From Vreelandella neptunia (GTDB lineage Bacteria; Pseudomonadota; Gammaproteobacteria; Pseudomonadales; Halomonadaceae): a stretch of 64,000 nt of DNA. The notes beneath the pieces are model-generated. The model searched no databases and was not told the origin of the DNA. It was given only the letters and a program-made list of their open reading frames with translations. Positions 7,744 to 16,981 of this stretch are shown here, piece by piece. Every line of letters begins with the position of its first letter. Position 1 is the stretch's first letter. The stretch lies in contig NZ_JAKVTW010000004.1 of the NCBI RefSeq assembly GCF_022489065.1, positions 206,392-270,391 of the forward strand, in the 5' to 3' direction. A program made the translations under genes and the position numbers.

Positions 7744-9243
7744 ATGGAAATTTTTTCGGAAGTCATACAGCTATTTTTTAGCGTCGAAAACTTTTTGGCG
7801 ATCGCCGTGGGGGTCGTCATCGGCGTGGTTGTTGGGTCTATCCCTGGGCTAACGGCTACAATGGCAGTGGCATTAGCGCTGCCCTTTACCTTCTCAATGC
7901 AGCCAATTGCAGCGATTCTGTTACTGGTGGGGATCTATAAAGGGGGTATGTACGGCGGGTCGATTACGGCAATCTTAATCCGTACGCCTGGCTCTCCTGC
8001 GTCGGCCTGTACGCTGTTGGATGGCTATCCCATGGCCCAGCAAGGGCATGCCAAAAAGGCGCTTAAAGCAGCGCTTTACTCATCTGTTATCGCCGATTTC
8101 ATTTCCAATATTGCCCTGATCTTCTTTGCTGCTTACTTGGCTAAGATTGCACTTAATTTTGGGGCGCCGGAGTTTTTCTGGCTGATCTGTTTCTCTCTAA
8201 CCATCATTATTTCCCTTGCCAGTGGCTCCATGATCAAGGGCTTGATGGCCGCATTGCTGGGCATTCTGCTTTCAATGGTAGGGCTGGACGATGTTTTTGG
8301 ATCCCAGCGGCTTACCTTTGGCAGTTACAATTTAATGGATAGCATCTCCTTTATTCCTTTGCTGATCGGTCTGTTCGCTATACCAGAGATTATCGAGTTT
8401 TATCGTAAGAAAGCGGTGCCCCACATCAAAGCTAAGGCAAGTGGTGCTGGCTTGGCATTTTCTGAACTGAAACGCTGTATGAAAAGCATCGTACGTGGCA
8501 GCTTAATTGGCGTCGTCATTGGCGCTATTCCCGGAACCGGGGCCACCGCCGCTGCGTTTATTTCTTATAGCGATGCCCGCAGGCGCTCTCCTAATAAGGC
8601 TAACTTCGGCAAGGGTGAGGTAGAGGGTGTTGCTGCAGCAGAGGCGGGTAATAACGGCGTGGCGGGCGCGACGATGATTCCGTTGCTCTCTTTAGGTATT
8701 CCTGGGGATGTCATCACTGCCATTATCCTCGGTGCCTTTATGGTGCATGGTTTAACGCCCGGTCCGTTAATGTTTCAAGAGAACCTGTCGCTGATCTATG
8801 CGCTGTTTATGGGCATTATGCTCAGCTCGGTAATATTACTGGTAGTGGGCAATGTCGCCATTAAGTACTTCTCCTTAATTGCTGATATTCCAAAGCCTGT
8901 CCTTTTCCCCATCGTCTTGATGTTTTGTGTTTACGGGGCCTACGCCGTTAATAACGATACGTTCGATGTGGGGTTGATGCTGGCCTTTGGCGTGCTGGGC
9001 TATATATTCAACCGGGCGGCCATACCCGCAGCCCCGTTTCTAATCGGTTTCATCCTGGGCCCGATGTTCGAAGATAACCTACGCCGTTCTCTTTTAATCG
9101 GTTCCAACGACCTGTCTATCTTTGTGCGTGGCCCGATTACCTGGTTCTTTATCGCGCTGACAGTGGGCTCTATTGCCTTAGCGTTCTATCGCTTTTTGGA
9201 AGAGCGCCGAAAGACCCAGGATAAAGCGTCAAAAACATCTTAA
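7744..9243 (+). CDS. tctA: tripartite tricarboxylate transporter large membrane protein TctA
   Basis: A 499-residue, very hydrophobic TctA protein with about 11-12 membrane segments, the translocation subunit of a cation-driven TTT carrier. Conserved TctA sequences are visible: GSIPGLTATMAVALALP, KGGMYGGSITAILIRTPGSP, GAIPGTGATAAAFISY and NNGVAGATMIPLLSLGIPG. It sits 27 bp after tctB in the order C-B-A. Length matches the family (about 500 residues). Confidence 0.95.
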   Translation: MEIFSEVIQLFFSVENFLAIAVGVVIGVVVGSIPGLTATMAVALALPFTFSMQPIAAILLLVGIYKGGMYGGSITAILIRTPGSPASACTLLDGYPMAQQGHAKKALKAALYSSVIADFISNIALIFFAAYLAKIALNFGAPEFFWLICFSLTIIISLASGSMIKGLMAALLGILLSMVGLDDVFGSQRLTFGSYNLMDSISFIPLLIGLFAIPEIIEFYRKKAVPHIKAKASGAGLAFSELKRCMKSIVRGSLIGVVIGAIPGTGATAAAFISYSDARRRSPNKANFGKGEVEGVAAAEAGNNGVAGATMIPLLSLGIPGDVITAIILGAFMVHGLTPGPLMFQENLSLIYALFMGIMLSSVILLVVGNVAIKYFSLIADIPKPVLFPIVLMFCVYGAYAVNNDTFDVGLMLAFGVLGYIFNRAAIPAAPFLIGFILGPMFEDNLRRSLLIGSNDLSIFVRGPITWFFIALTVGSIALAFYRFLEERRKTQDKASKTS

Positions 9244-9289
9244 CCGTAGCCGGTTTACAACAATTCGAATGCCCGACGAGAACGAGTCA

Positions 9290-10648
9290 ATGAGTGACTA
9301 CTTTTATAGCGCTGATCGAATCCGTGACCGCTTTTCTCAAGCGATGTCCGATATGTATCAGCAAGAAGTGCCCCAGTACGGCACGCTGCTTTCCCTGGTA
9401 GCTGAAGTTAACCAAGAGGTGATTGAGCGTGATACCTCGCTAGCAACAGCCCTCTCCTCAACCGGTGAGATGACGCGTTTGCACGTTGAGCGGCATGGCG
9501 CCATTCGAGTGGGTAGCCCCGCTGAATTGTCGCTTTTACGCCGCATGTTTGCCGTGATGGGGATGTTCCCTGTTGGTTACTATGACCTTTCAGTGGCTGG
9601 CGTGCCTGTTCATGCAACGGCGTTTCGTCCTATCGACGATGAGGCGCTGACATTAAACCCTTTCCGGTTATTTACCTCGTTACTGCGACTTGAACTTATA
9701 GCCAACGATGAGCTACGCGAGCAGGCGGCTGCCATTATCGCCTCGCGAGAGATTGTCACCCCTCAGGCGGTCACTCTGATTGAACGCTTTGAGGTGCAGG
9801 GCGGGCTAAACGAAGCGGAGGCTAAAGCATTCGTCATAGAAGCACTGGAAACCTTCCGTTGGCACCGTGATGCCACCGTCGATTTAGCGACCTATCAAGC
9901 GCTTCATCATGAGCATCGTTTGATTGCAGACGTGGTCTGCTTCCGTGGGCCGCATATCAATCATTTGACCCCGCGTACTCTAGATATCGATGAAGTGCAG
10001 CGGCGCATGCCCGCCAGTGGTATTACACCCAAAGCCATCATCGAAGGGCCGCCACGTCGGCACTGCCCGATCTTATTGCGTCAGACCAGTTTTAAAGCGT
10101 TAGAAGAATCCATCTATTTTGCGGATGAGGCAGAGGGCCAGCATACGGCTCGCTTCGGCGAAATCGAGCAGCGCGGGGTAGCCCTAACCCGCAAAGGACG
10201 AACGCTTTACGACCAACTGCTAGCCGCTTCACGGCAGGGCGAGCCATCAACTTCCAATGCCAACCATCAGGCTCATTTAGCGCAAGCATTTGTTGAATTT
10301 CCTGATGATCAAGAAGTGTTGCGCCGTGAGGGGCTGGCATTTTTCCATTACCGCGTAGCGCCGGGGGCTAAAGCAGATATCGGCAGTACCGATAACATTG
10401 AGCAACTTTTGGCGGCAGGTGTGTTGGTGGCAATCCCCATGATATATGAGGACTTTCTGCCGGTCAGTGCGGCGGGGATATTCCAATCTAACTTGGGCGA
10501 TGGAACACAAGACGAGTACAGCAGCCAATCAAGCCAGCAGGCGTTCGAGTTAGCTCTGGGGGCCCCCGTTACGGATGAGATCGCCCTGTATGAGCATCGC
10601 CAGGAAAACTCACTGAAGCAGGCGTTGGCAGAACTACGCGGTGTATAA
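9290..10648 (+). CDS. 2-oxoadipate dioxygenase/decarboxylase family protein (HglS/YdcJ, DUF1338)
   Basis: A 452-residue protein of the DUF1338 family, whose characterised member HglS converts 2-oxoadipate to D-2-hydroxyglutarate with O2 and loss of CO2 on a single iron. The pattern ERHGAIRVG places His69 and Arg73 four residues apart, as for the HglS metal and substrate residues (His70/Arg74 by family numbering). FRGPHINHLTPRTLDID and RFGEIEQRGVALTRKGR carry the further His and Glu ligands. I prefer the ATG at 9290 (MSDYFYSA) because homologues start just before the RxxFS motif; a second ATG lies at 9269. It follows tctA by 46 bp and precedes a CoA-transferase, so it probably acts on the acid imported by TctCBA. 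Whether 2-oxoadipate itself is the substrate is not visible. Confidence 0.8.
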   Translation: MSDYFYSADRIRDRFSQAMSDMYQQEVPQYGTLLSLVAEVNQEVIERDTSLATALSSTGEMTRLHVERHGAIRVGSPAELSLLRRMFAVMGMFPVGYYDLSVAGVPVHATAFRPIDDEALTLNPFRLFTSLLRLELIANDELREQAAAIIASREIVTPQAVTLIERFEVQGGLNEAEAKAFVIEALETFRWHRDATVDLATYQALHHEHRLIADVVCFRGPHINHLTPRTLDIDEVQRRMPASGITPKAIIEGPPRRHCPILLRQTSFKALEESIYFADEAEGQHTARFGEIEQRGVALTRKGRTLYDQLLAASRQGEPSTSNANHQAHLAQAFVEFPDDQEVLRREGLAFFHYRVAPGAKADIGSTDNIEQLLAAGVLVAIPMIYEDFLPVSAAGIFQSNLGDGTQDEYSSQSSQQAFELALGAPVTDEIALYEHRQENSLKQALAELRGV

Positions 10649-10723
10649 AGCCCATTCTTGCGTTAGTGATGAAGTTCAGTATCGATGTAGGCAGTGCCAA
10701 TCATAATCCAGGGAGGCAACGTA

Positions 10724-11950
10724 ATGGCAGGACCATTGGCAGGCTTACGTGTACTTGATCTTAGTCGAGTAATGGCGGGCCCCTGGTGTACCCAGATATT
10801 GGCTGATATGGGTGCCGAGGTGATCAAAGTTGAACACCCGACCCTCGGTGACGATACTCGGCACTGGGGGCCTCCCTGGCTAAAGGACAACGAGGGCCAG
10901 GATACTCGCGAGTCGGCCTACTATCTTTCGGCCAATCGCGGCAAGCATTCAGTCACTGTCGATATAAGCCAGCCAGAAGGGCAGGCGCTGGTGCGTGAAT
11001 TAGCCGCTGAAAGTGACATTCTGGTCGAGAACTTCAAAAGCGGAGGGCTTGCGCGCAAGGGGCTCGACTACGCCACTCTAGAGGCGATCAATCCTGGTTT
11101 GATTTACTGCTCGATTACCGGCTTTGGACAGACGGGCCCCATGGCCGCAATGGCTGGCTATGACTACCTGATTCAAGCCCAGGCAGGCTTAATGAGTATT
11201 ACCGGTGCAGCAGATGGGGAGCCGGGTGCGGGGCCTCAACGGGTAGGTATGGCGGTTTCCGACCTGACCACCGGTATGAATGCCACCATCGCGATTCTTG
11301 GTGCGTTGCATCACCGGCACAGCAGCGGGAAGGGCCAGTATATCGATATGGCGCTGCTGGATGTTCAGGTTAGTTGGCTGGCTAATCAGGCGCTTAATTA
11401 CTTCTGCAGCGGCACACCGCCAACCCGTACCGGTGAGTATCACCCTAACTTGGTTCCTTATCAGCCGTTCCCTGCCGCCGACGGCGAAAAAGTGATTATC
11501 GCCATTGGCAACGACGGTCAGTTCACGCGGTTCTGTGAAGCCGTGGGGCGGCCCGAGCTAGCCGTTGACCCCCGTTTCAGCACCAATCCCGAGCGGGTTA
11601 AGCACCGCCTTGAACTGATTCCATTGATGGTAGAAATTACTCTCAGCCGCGCAAGTTACGAATGGATCGAGATGCTGAGCGCTATTAGCGTGCCCTGCGG
11701 CCCGATTCAAAATATTGCCCAGGTCTTCGACGACCCGCAGGTTCGGGCGCGCGGCATGAAGGTAGAGCTTACGTCTGAAACAGGTTCGGTGCCTGGCGTG
11801 GCTAACCCTATCAAGTACTCCAAGACGCCGCTTGAGTACCGCAAGCCGCCCCCTCGCCTGGGTGAAGATACCGACAGCGTTTTGGAACGCTTACTGCACA
11901 AAGGCGCAGCGGAAATTAGCGCCTTGCGTCAAAAAGGCGTAGTGAAATAA
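10724..11950 (+). CDS. class III (CaiB/BaiF) CoA-transferase
   Basis: A 408-residue family III CoA-transferase, which moves CoA between carboxylic acids through Asp-bound mixed anhydrides. Typical segments: GLRVLDLSRVMAGPWCTQ, DMGAEVIKVEHP, NRGKHSVTVD, LVENFKSG, SITGFGQTGP and the catalytic Asp in RVGMAVSDLTTG. The start at 10724 follows an AGGGAGG site; a longer frame from 10694 lacks one. It lies 75 bp after the HglS homologue on the same strand and probably shares its transcript. A dicarboxylate such as glutarate or 2-hydroxyglutarate is a reasonable acceptor given the neighbour, but that is inference. Confidence 0.85.
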   Translation: MAGPLAGLRVLDLSRVMAGPWCTQILADMGAEVIKVEHPTLGDDTRHWGPPWLKDNEGQDTRESAYYLSANRGKHSVTVDISQPEGQALVRELAAESDILVENFKSGGLARKGLDYATLEAINPGLIYCSITGFGQTGPMAAMAGYDYLIQAQAGLMSITGAADGEPGAGPQRVGMAVSDLTTGMNATIAILGALHHRHSSGKGQYIDMALLDVQVSWLANQALNYFCSGTPPTRTGEYHPNLVPYQPFPAADGEKVIIAIGNDGQFTRFCEAVGRPELAVDPRFSTNPERVKHRLELIPLMVEITLSRASYEWIEMLSAISVPCGPIQNIAQVFDDPQVRARGMKVELTSETGSVPGVANPIKYSKTPLEYRKPPPRLGEDTDSVLERLLHKGAAEISALRQKGVVK

Positions 11951-11963
11951 ACCTTCGGGTTGG

Positions 11964-12692
11964 CTAACCGACCGTCACACCGCCGCAAACATAGAGCGTC
12001 TGACCGGTAATAAAGCCGCTGCGCTCGTCGCAGAAGAAGCTAACTGCCTGGGCGACGTCTTCTGGCTGGCCCATGCGCTGTAGCGGAATATTGTCGATGA
12101 TCCGGCGAGCACGCTCAGAGTCCGGTGGGTTGTTCTGCCAGAAAGCAGTGGTGGCGATAGGGCCGGGGGCGACGCAGTTGACCGTAATGCCATGCTCAGC
12201 AAGCTCCAGCGCCCAGGTGCGGGCCATGGATTGCAGCGCTCCCTTCGTTGCGCTGTAAATAGTGCGAGCTTCCTTGCCGAGTACCACGCGGCTGGCGTTC
12301 ATGACGATGCGCCCCATCCCCTGTGCCTTCATGGCTGGCAGCAGTGCCTGGGTGCAGATCAGCGCCGAGCGCACGTTCAGGTGCATCAATGTGTCGAAGT
12401 CCTCAAGCCTCGCCTCCTCAAGTAGCGCAGGCGCAACAATACCGACGTTGTTGATCAGCCGGCTCACCGTATAACGCTCGGCGATTTCCGTCATTACCCG
12501 ACGAGTAGCGTCGGCGTCAGCAAGGTCGATCTGGTAGGCGTCGGCTTGTAAAGACGCCACTTCCGGGGCAACGATATCCACCACGATAACGCGATAGCCA
12601 TCCTGTTGGAGACGCAAAGCAATGGCCTGGCCGATGTTTCTCGCCCCGCCGGTGACAACGGCGCAGTGTTGTTGATCAGAGTGTTGGTTCAT
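11964..12692 (-). CDS. SDR-family NAD(P)-dependent oxidoreductase
   Basis: A 242-residue classical short-chain dehydrogenase. Features: TGGARNIG cofactor loop near residue 15, NNVGIV, the catalytic Ser in MNASRVVLG, YSATKGA (Tyr-x-x-x-Lys) and the late VAPGPIATTAF and SGFITGQTLYVCGG. An acidic residue after the second strand (VVDIVAPE) suggests NAD preference. The ATG at 12692 has an AAGGA site; the open frame to 12752 adds a non-conserved tail. Its upstream neighbour on the same strand is an AEC transporter, 67 bp away. Substrate unknown. Confidence 0.85.
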   Translation of the reverse strand: MNQHSDQQHCAVVTGGARNIGQAIALRLQQDGYRVIVVDIVAPEVASLQADAYQIDLADADATRRVMTEIAERYTVSRLINNVGIVAPALLEEARLEDFDTLMHLNVRSALICTQALLPAMKAQGMGRIVMNASRVVLGKEARTIYSATKGALQSMARTWALELAEHGITVNCVAPGPIATTAFWQNNPPDSERARRIIDNIPLQRMGQPEDVAQAVSFFCDERSGFITGQTLYVCGGVTVG

Positions 12693-12759
12693 TGTTGTTG
12701 TCCTTGGCTGCGATAAACCTTGGTTATTTAAAACGCGAGCTATTGAAAACACGAGTTAT

Positions 12760-13710
12760 TTAAAACGCCATTAGCTCCGTTAGTGTCAACAGCCAGATAA
12801 TCAGGCTAAGCGTGAAGAACGAAGCGATCGTTGCGACCAGCATGGCCGCAGCGCTGACACCGCCCAGACCGTAGCGTTGGCCCAGCAGGGGGTAAATGCT
12901 AATCATCGGCGCCGCGGAGAAGAGCACGGCACCCACAATGTAGAGAGGGTCAATGCCTGGAATAAGCAAAAATGCGATTAAGATGGCCAGCGGATGAATG
13001 AGCAGTTTGCCAATCACAATTTGCCCAACGTCCCTGGCCATGCCTTTGACCTGCAGACCAAACAGCGCACCGCCGATCACAAAGAGCGCCGCAGGGCCAG
13101 CGGCATTGGCCAGCATATCAATGGCTTTAAACAGAGGAACAGGAATCTGTAACCCTGTAACGGCTAAAAAAATACCCACCAGTAAGCCCACCAGAACAGG
13201 GTTTTTGGCCAAGCTTAGGGCGGTCTGCTTAACTGTTTTCCAGACGCTGGCCCCTTGCTGGGAGGACATCTCAGCCAAAATCAGTGCGGCAGGGATAATA
13301 ATCAGCGTTTCGATCACCATATTGAGGGCCAGCAACACAGCCGCTGGTGAGCCGATGACCATCACGGCGACTGGGTAGCCTACAAAGCCACTGTTGGCCG
13401 CTGCCATCCCCAATGCCTGCATAGCACTAACGTTGAGAGGCTGGCGCTGGTACCTCATGCTGAGCAGCAGCCCGCCCCCAAAAACCACCAAGGAGCCCAG
13501 CCCGTAGGCCACCATATAGTTGAGTTGCAGTATTTCTTCTAACGGGTGCTGGGTTAAAGCCCTGATGACCAGTGCGGGCAGCGCGAAGAACATGACAAAA
13601 ACGCCCACACCCTGCATCTGTTCACGCTGGATGAGCCCGCTCCACCTAGCAACATAACCTGCGCTGATCAACAAAAAGATAGGGGTGGTAATGGCAAGAA
13701 TAGCGAGCAT
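12760..13710 (-). CDS. AEC-family (auxin efflux carrier-like) transporter
   Basis: A 316-residue membrane protein with about ten hydrophobic segments and AEC-family character: paired N- and C-terminal halves, FFALPALVIRAL, an AAANSGFVGYP stretch around the central crossover, and APMISIYPLLG in the C-terminal half. Bacterial AEC proteins usually carry malate, malonate or other organic acids. It is divergent from pcaB and probably co-transcribed with the SDR downstream. The ligand cannot be read from the sequence. Confidence 0.85.
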   Translation of the reverse strand: MLAILAITTPIFLLISAGYVARWSGLIQREQMQGVGVFVMFFALPALVIRALTQHPLEEILQLNYMVAYGLGSLVVFGGGLLLSMRYQRQPLNVSAMQALGMAAANSGFVGYPVAVMVIGSPAAVLLALNMVIETLIIIPAALILAEMSSQQGASVWKTVKQTALSLAKNPVLVGLLVGIFLAVTGLQIPVPLFKAIDMLANAAGPAALFVIGGALFGLQVKGMARDVGQIVIGKLLIHPLAILIAFLLIPGIDPLYIVGAVLFSAAPMISIYPLLGQRYGLGGVSAAAMLVATIASFFTLSLIIWLLTLTELMAF

Positions 13711-13778
13711 AAAGTCTCTGTCTTGTCGGTGATGAGAAAGTAGATATAGCCCCGCTGATCAGACCAATTTAGCATGGC

Positions 13779-13793
13779 GTTCGAATCACGAAC
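13779..13793. promoter_or_regulatory. GTTCG-N5-CGAAC palindrome upstream of pcaB
   Basis: A perfect 5+5 inverted repeat with a 5-bp centre, 56 bp before the pcaB ATG. The same architecture occurs in front of pcaI and of the BKACE gene, where a third half-site is also present. This matches the general plan of IclR-type PcaR/PcaU/PobR sites. No IclR gene is in the window. Confidence 0.6.
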
Positions 13794-13849
13794 AATTGTA
13801 CGTTTGTTTAGTGTGGTAAAACCATTGTGCCAATCAATGAGGAGTATCT

Positions 13850-15190
13850 ATGCCCGCCGCGTTTTTAAAACACCCGTTTATGAGTCAACAAGCCTTGGGC
13901 GAGTGCGACGATGACGCCATGGTGCAGGCCATGCTGGCCTTTGAATTGGCCCTGGCAGAAGTGCAAGAAGCCAGCGGTGCGGTGCCTAACGGTGTTAGCA
14001 AGCGAATGCGTGAGCAATTTAAGCACGCCAGCTTTAATGTCGCCGAGATTGCCGAGGGTATTGCCAGCGGTGGCAATGTGGCGATTCCTTTCGTCAAACA
14101 GAGTCGCGCGCTCCTCGACAATGAGATCAAGCGCTATTGGCACCAGGGAGCGACAAGTCAGGACGTGGTCGACTCCGCGCTGATGCTGCTGCTTAAGCCA
14201 CGCTTAGCAGCACTAGACGATCTTCTATCGCGCTGCCGCTCGGCTGCGACGGCGCTGATGGATACTTATATCGATACGCCCATGGTGGGGCGCACCCTAA
14301 TGCAGCAGGCGCTGCCGATCACCTTTGGGGTGAAGGTGGCTCACTGGGCGGTTGGGTTAGAGCAGAGTCGTCGCCGATTAAGCGCTGTTGAACTTCCCGT
14401 TCAGTTTGGTGGCGCGGTAGGCGTGCACTCGGGTTGGGACTCTCTCGGGCTTGAATGGATGGACGCCTTGGCCACGCGGCTAGGCTTGGCGGTGCCGGTG
14501 CTGCCCTGGCATACCGACCGCTATCCCATTCATGCCCTTGGCACGGCGTTAGATGCCGTCGCCGGGGCCGCTGAAAAAATCGCCCTGGATGTATCACTGC
14601 TGACACAAACCGAAGTCGGCGAAGTGGCGGAGCCTTCGGCACCCGGGATGGGAGAGTCCTCCTCCATGCCCCATAAGCGTAACCCAGTACGCAGTGCGCT
14701 GATTCGCGGTGCAGCGCGGCAGGTGCATGGCCACACCAGCGTGTTGATCAACGCAGCCGCCCAGCCCCTTGAACGCGGCTTGGGGGAGTGGCACGCGGAG
14801 TGGGCGCCGCTGATGGAGAGCGCTCTGCTGGTAGAGGGCGCGCTGGAGCAAGTGGCTGTGCTGCTGGAAGGGCTTGAGGTATACCCCGAAAAAATGCAGC
14901 GCAACTTAGCCGCTACCGGCGGCGGCATTATGGCCGAGCCGGTCGCGCGATTGCTGGCACCTACGCTAGGGTCGGACAAAGCCAAAGCGGTTAGCGCGCA
15001 AGCGGCAGAAATTTCAAGGCGCGAAACGCGTTCCTATTCAGACGTTCTGGCTGACATGCTTTCCGAGCATCTTGGTTTGGAAAGTGGCGTCGATGCCCAT
15101 GCGCTGCAAAATGCTTGCGATCCAGCTTTATACCTTGGTAGCAGCACAGCTCAGGTGTTACGTGCTAAAAACTGGCTAAAAAATTATTAA
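13850..15190 (+). CDS. pcaB: 3-carboxy-cis,cis-muconate cycloisomerase
   Basis: A 446-residue member of the fumarase/aspartase superfamily that converts 3-carboxy-cis,cis-muconate to 4-carboxymuconolactone in the protocatechuate branch. The superfamily signature with the catalytic Ser loop reads GESSSMPHKRNPVRS (around residue 270). TSQDVVDSA carries the conserved region near the other active-site residues, and PMVGRTLMQQALPITFG is typical of PcaB. A strong AGGAG site precedes the ATG. It has its own upstream GTTCG palindrome and is followed 189 bp later by pcaIJF-DC-HG, so it is regulated with the pathway but probably transcribed separately. Confidence 0.95.
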   Translation: MPAAFLKHPFMSQQALGECDDDAMVQAMLAFELALAEVQEASGAVPNGVSKRMREQFKHASFNVAEIAEGIASGGNVAIPFVKQSRALLDNEIKRYWHQGATSQDVVDSALMLLLKPRLAALDDLLSRCRSAATALMDTYIDTPMVGRTLMQQALPITFGVKVAHWAVGLEQSRRRLSAVELPVQFGGAVGVHSGWDSLGLEWMDALATRLGLAVPVLPWHTDRYPIHALGTALDAVAGAAEKIALDVSLLTQTEVGEVAEPSAPGMGESSSMPHKRNPVRSALIRGAARQVHGHTSVLINAAAQPLERGLGEWHAEWAPLMESALLVEGALEQVAVLLEGLEVYPEKMQRNLAATGGGIMAEPVARLLAPTLGSDKAKAVSAQAAEISRRETRSYSDVLADMLSEHLGLESGVDAHALQNACDPALYLGSSTAQVLRAKNWLKNY

Positions 15191-15296
15191 CCATTTGAAA
15201 AGTATAGTTTTTAAATTGGTTTTTAAAGATGATACTAAGTATAAGCAGTTAGTTGGTAGGCGTCATAGAGTTTGACCCTAATAGCGTTCGGCAGTA

Positions 15297-15338
15297 ACTT
15301 GTTCGTATAGAGAATCTATGTTCGTTTGACGAACAAGT
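15297..15338. promoter_or_regulatory. three-half-site GTTCG operator upstream of pcaI
   Basis: GTTCG at 15301-15305, then GTTCG at 15320-15324 and CGAAC at 15330-15334, giving GTTCG-N14-GTTCG-N5-CGAAC. The outer flanks also form a perfect 10-bp inverted repeat (ACTTGTTCGT 15297-15306 with ACGAACAAGT 15329-15338). It ends 41 bp before the pcaI ATG. A palindrome plus an additional direct half-site is the known layout of PcaU/PobR-type IclR operators. Confidence 0.7.
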
Positions 15339-15379
15339 CCTAATAAATACGCCAACGACCTGCTTAAGAGGCACCCATC

Positions 15380-16198
15380 ATGGCCGAGTTTCTCAGCTTG
15401 CATGACGCGGTAGCGCGCTACGTCCAAGACGGCGCCACCGTGGCCATGGAAGGTTTTACCCACCTGATTCCGTTTGCCGCTGGTCACGAAGTGATCCGCC
15501 AGAAAAAGCGCGACCTGACGCTGATCCGCATGACCCCCGATATCATCTACGATCAGATGATCGGGGCTGGCTGCGCTAAAAAGGTGATCTTCTCCTGGGG
15601 GGGTAATCCCGGCGTTGGCTCGCTGCACCGCCTGCGTGATGCAGTTGAGAAGGGCTGGCCGCGCAAGATCGAGATTCTTGAGCATAGCCACGCCGCCATG
15701 GCCTGCGCGTTTGAAGCGGGTGCCGCGGGGTTACCGCTGGCGGTTTTTCGCGGCTACATCGGCAGCGAGCTGCCCAGCGTCAACGACCAAATCAAATTCA
15801 TCGAGTGCCCCTTTACCGGCGAGCGCTTAGCCGCAGTGCCCTCAGTGCGCCCTGATGTTTCGATCATTCACGCCCAGCGAGCGGATCGCCAAGGCAATGT
15901 ACTGGTAGAAGGCATTGTTGGCGTACAGAAGGAAGCCGTACTCGCCGCCAAGCACAGCATCGTCACGGTGGAGGAGATCGTCGATGACCTGGGGGCTACC
16001 CCCAATGCCTGCGTGATCCCAAGTTGGGCCATCAGCGCCGTTGCGGTAGCGGAGAAAGGCGCGCTGCCTTCCTATACCCACGGCTACTACGGCCGCAGCA
16101 ACCGCTTCTATAAAGAGTGGGATGCGATTGCTCGCGATCGCGACACCTTCACCCAGTGGCTCGACGAGAACGTTTACAGCAAAGGGGAGAAACGCTAA
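15380..16198 (+). CDS. pcaI: 3-oxoadipate CoA-transferase, alpha subunit
   Basis: A 272-residue family I CoA-transferase alpha subunit of the longer CatI/PcaI type. It pairs with PcaJ to transfer CoA from succinyl-CoA to beta-ketoadipate. Visible are the N-terminal GATVAMEGFTHLIPFAAGHEVIR, the CoA-binding SWGGNPGVGSLHRLRDA and the PDVSIIHAQRADRQGNV stretch typical of the glutaconate-transferase-like alpha chains. The stop overlaps the pcaJ ATG by one base (TAATG), so the subunits are coupled. An IclR-type operator lies just upstream. Length exceeds the short (about 230) PcaI of some bacteria but fits this subgroup. Confidence 0.92.
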   Translation: MAEFLSLHDAVARYVQDGATVAMEGFTHLIPFAAGHEVIRQKKRDLTLIRMTPDIIYDQMIGAGCAKKVIFSWGGNPGVGSLHRLRDAVEKGWPRKIEILEHSHAAMACAFEAGAAGLPLAVFRGYIGSELPSVNDQIKFIECPFTGERLAAVPSVRPDVSIIHAQRADRQGNVLVEGIVGVQKEAVLAAKHSIVTVEEIVDDLGATPNACVIPSWAISAVAVAEKGALPSYTHGYYGRSNRFYKEWDAIARDRDTFTQWLDENVYSKGEKR

Positions 16199-16971
16199 TG
16201 AGCCTCGAATATACCTCTTCTGAGATGATGTCGGTCACCGCGGCGCGGGCACTGGAAAACGGTATGACCTGCTTTGTAGGTATCGGTTTACCTTCAGAGG
16301 CCGCCAACCTGGCGCGATTGACTCACGCCCCTGACGTCGTGCTGATTTATGAATCCGGCACGCTGCAAACCAAGCCCGATACGCTGCCGCTCTCCATCGG
16401 TGATGGCGAACTGTGTGAATCAGCGTTGACCACCGTGGCGGTTCCCGAGATGTTCCGCTACTGGCTGCAAGGCGGCAAAGTGAGCGTGGGCTTTTTAGGC
16501 ACCGCACAAATCGACCGCTTTGCTAACCTTAACACCACCCTGATCGGCGATTACAAAGCGCCTAAGGTACGCCTACCGGGCGGCGGCGGCGCGCCGGAAA
16601 TCGCCACCAACGCGGGTGAAGTGTTTATCACCTTGAAGCACTCCAAGCGGGCCTTTGTGAAAGACGTCGATTTCGTCACCACGCTAGGCTTTGGCCGCGA
16701 CGGCAAAGGCCGCGACAACGTGCCCAATATCGGCAAAGGCCCCACCCGGGTGATTACCGACCTGTGCGTGATGAAGCCTGATCCAGAGACCAAAGAGCTA
16801 GTGGTGGTATCGCTGCACCCTGGCGTTACCCGCGAGGACGTGATTGACGCCACCGGCTGGGAAATCCGCTTTGCCGAGCAGCTTGAGAGCACCCCAGAGC
16901 CCAACGAAAACGAGCTAACGATTTTGCGTGAGCTGAAAGCCCGCACCGAGCGGGCCCACGCGGGCGAATAA
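16198..16971 (+). CDS. pcaJ: 3-oxoadipate CoA-transferase, beta subunit
   Basis: A 257-residue beta subunit of the same transferase, from the ATG coupled to the pcaI stop; an open frame reaching back to 16117 inside pcaI has no support. The catalytic Glu is in LIYESGTLQ near residue 50, followed by the GGGGAPEIATNA and TTLGFGRDG regions of the CatJ/PcaJ type. It lies 10 bp before pcaF. Substrate assignment rests on the operon: both neighbours are beta-ketoadipate pathway genes. Confidence 0.92.
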   Translation: MSLEYTSSEMMSVTAARALENGMTCFVGIGLPSEAANLARLTHAPDVVLIYESGTLQTKPDTLPLSIGDGELCESALTTVAVPEMFRYWLQGGKVSVGFLGTAQIDRFANLNTTLIGDYKAPKVRLPGGGGAPEIATNAGEVFITLKHSKRAFVKDVDFVTTLGFGRDGKGRDNVPNIGKGPTRVITDLCVMKPDPETKELVVVSLHPGVTREDVIDATGWEIRFAEQLESTPEPNENELTILRELKARTERAHAGE

Positions 16972-16981
16972 GGAGTTTGCT

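Noticed and set aside
14530..14985. Minus-strand open frame of 151 codons inside pcaB
   Set aside because: Antisense to an intact pcaB with a full fumarase-family signature; Ser/Ala-rich shadow sequence.
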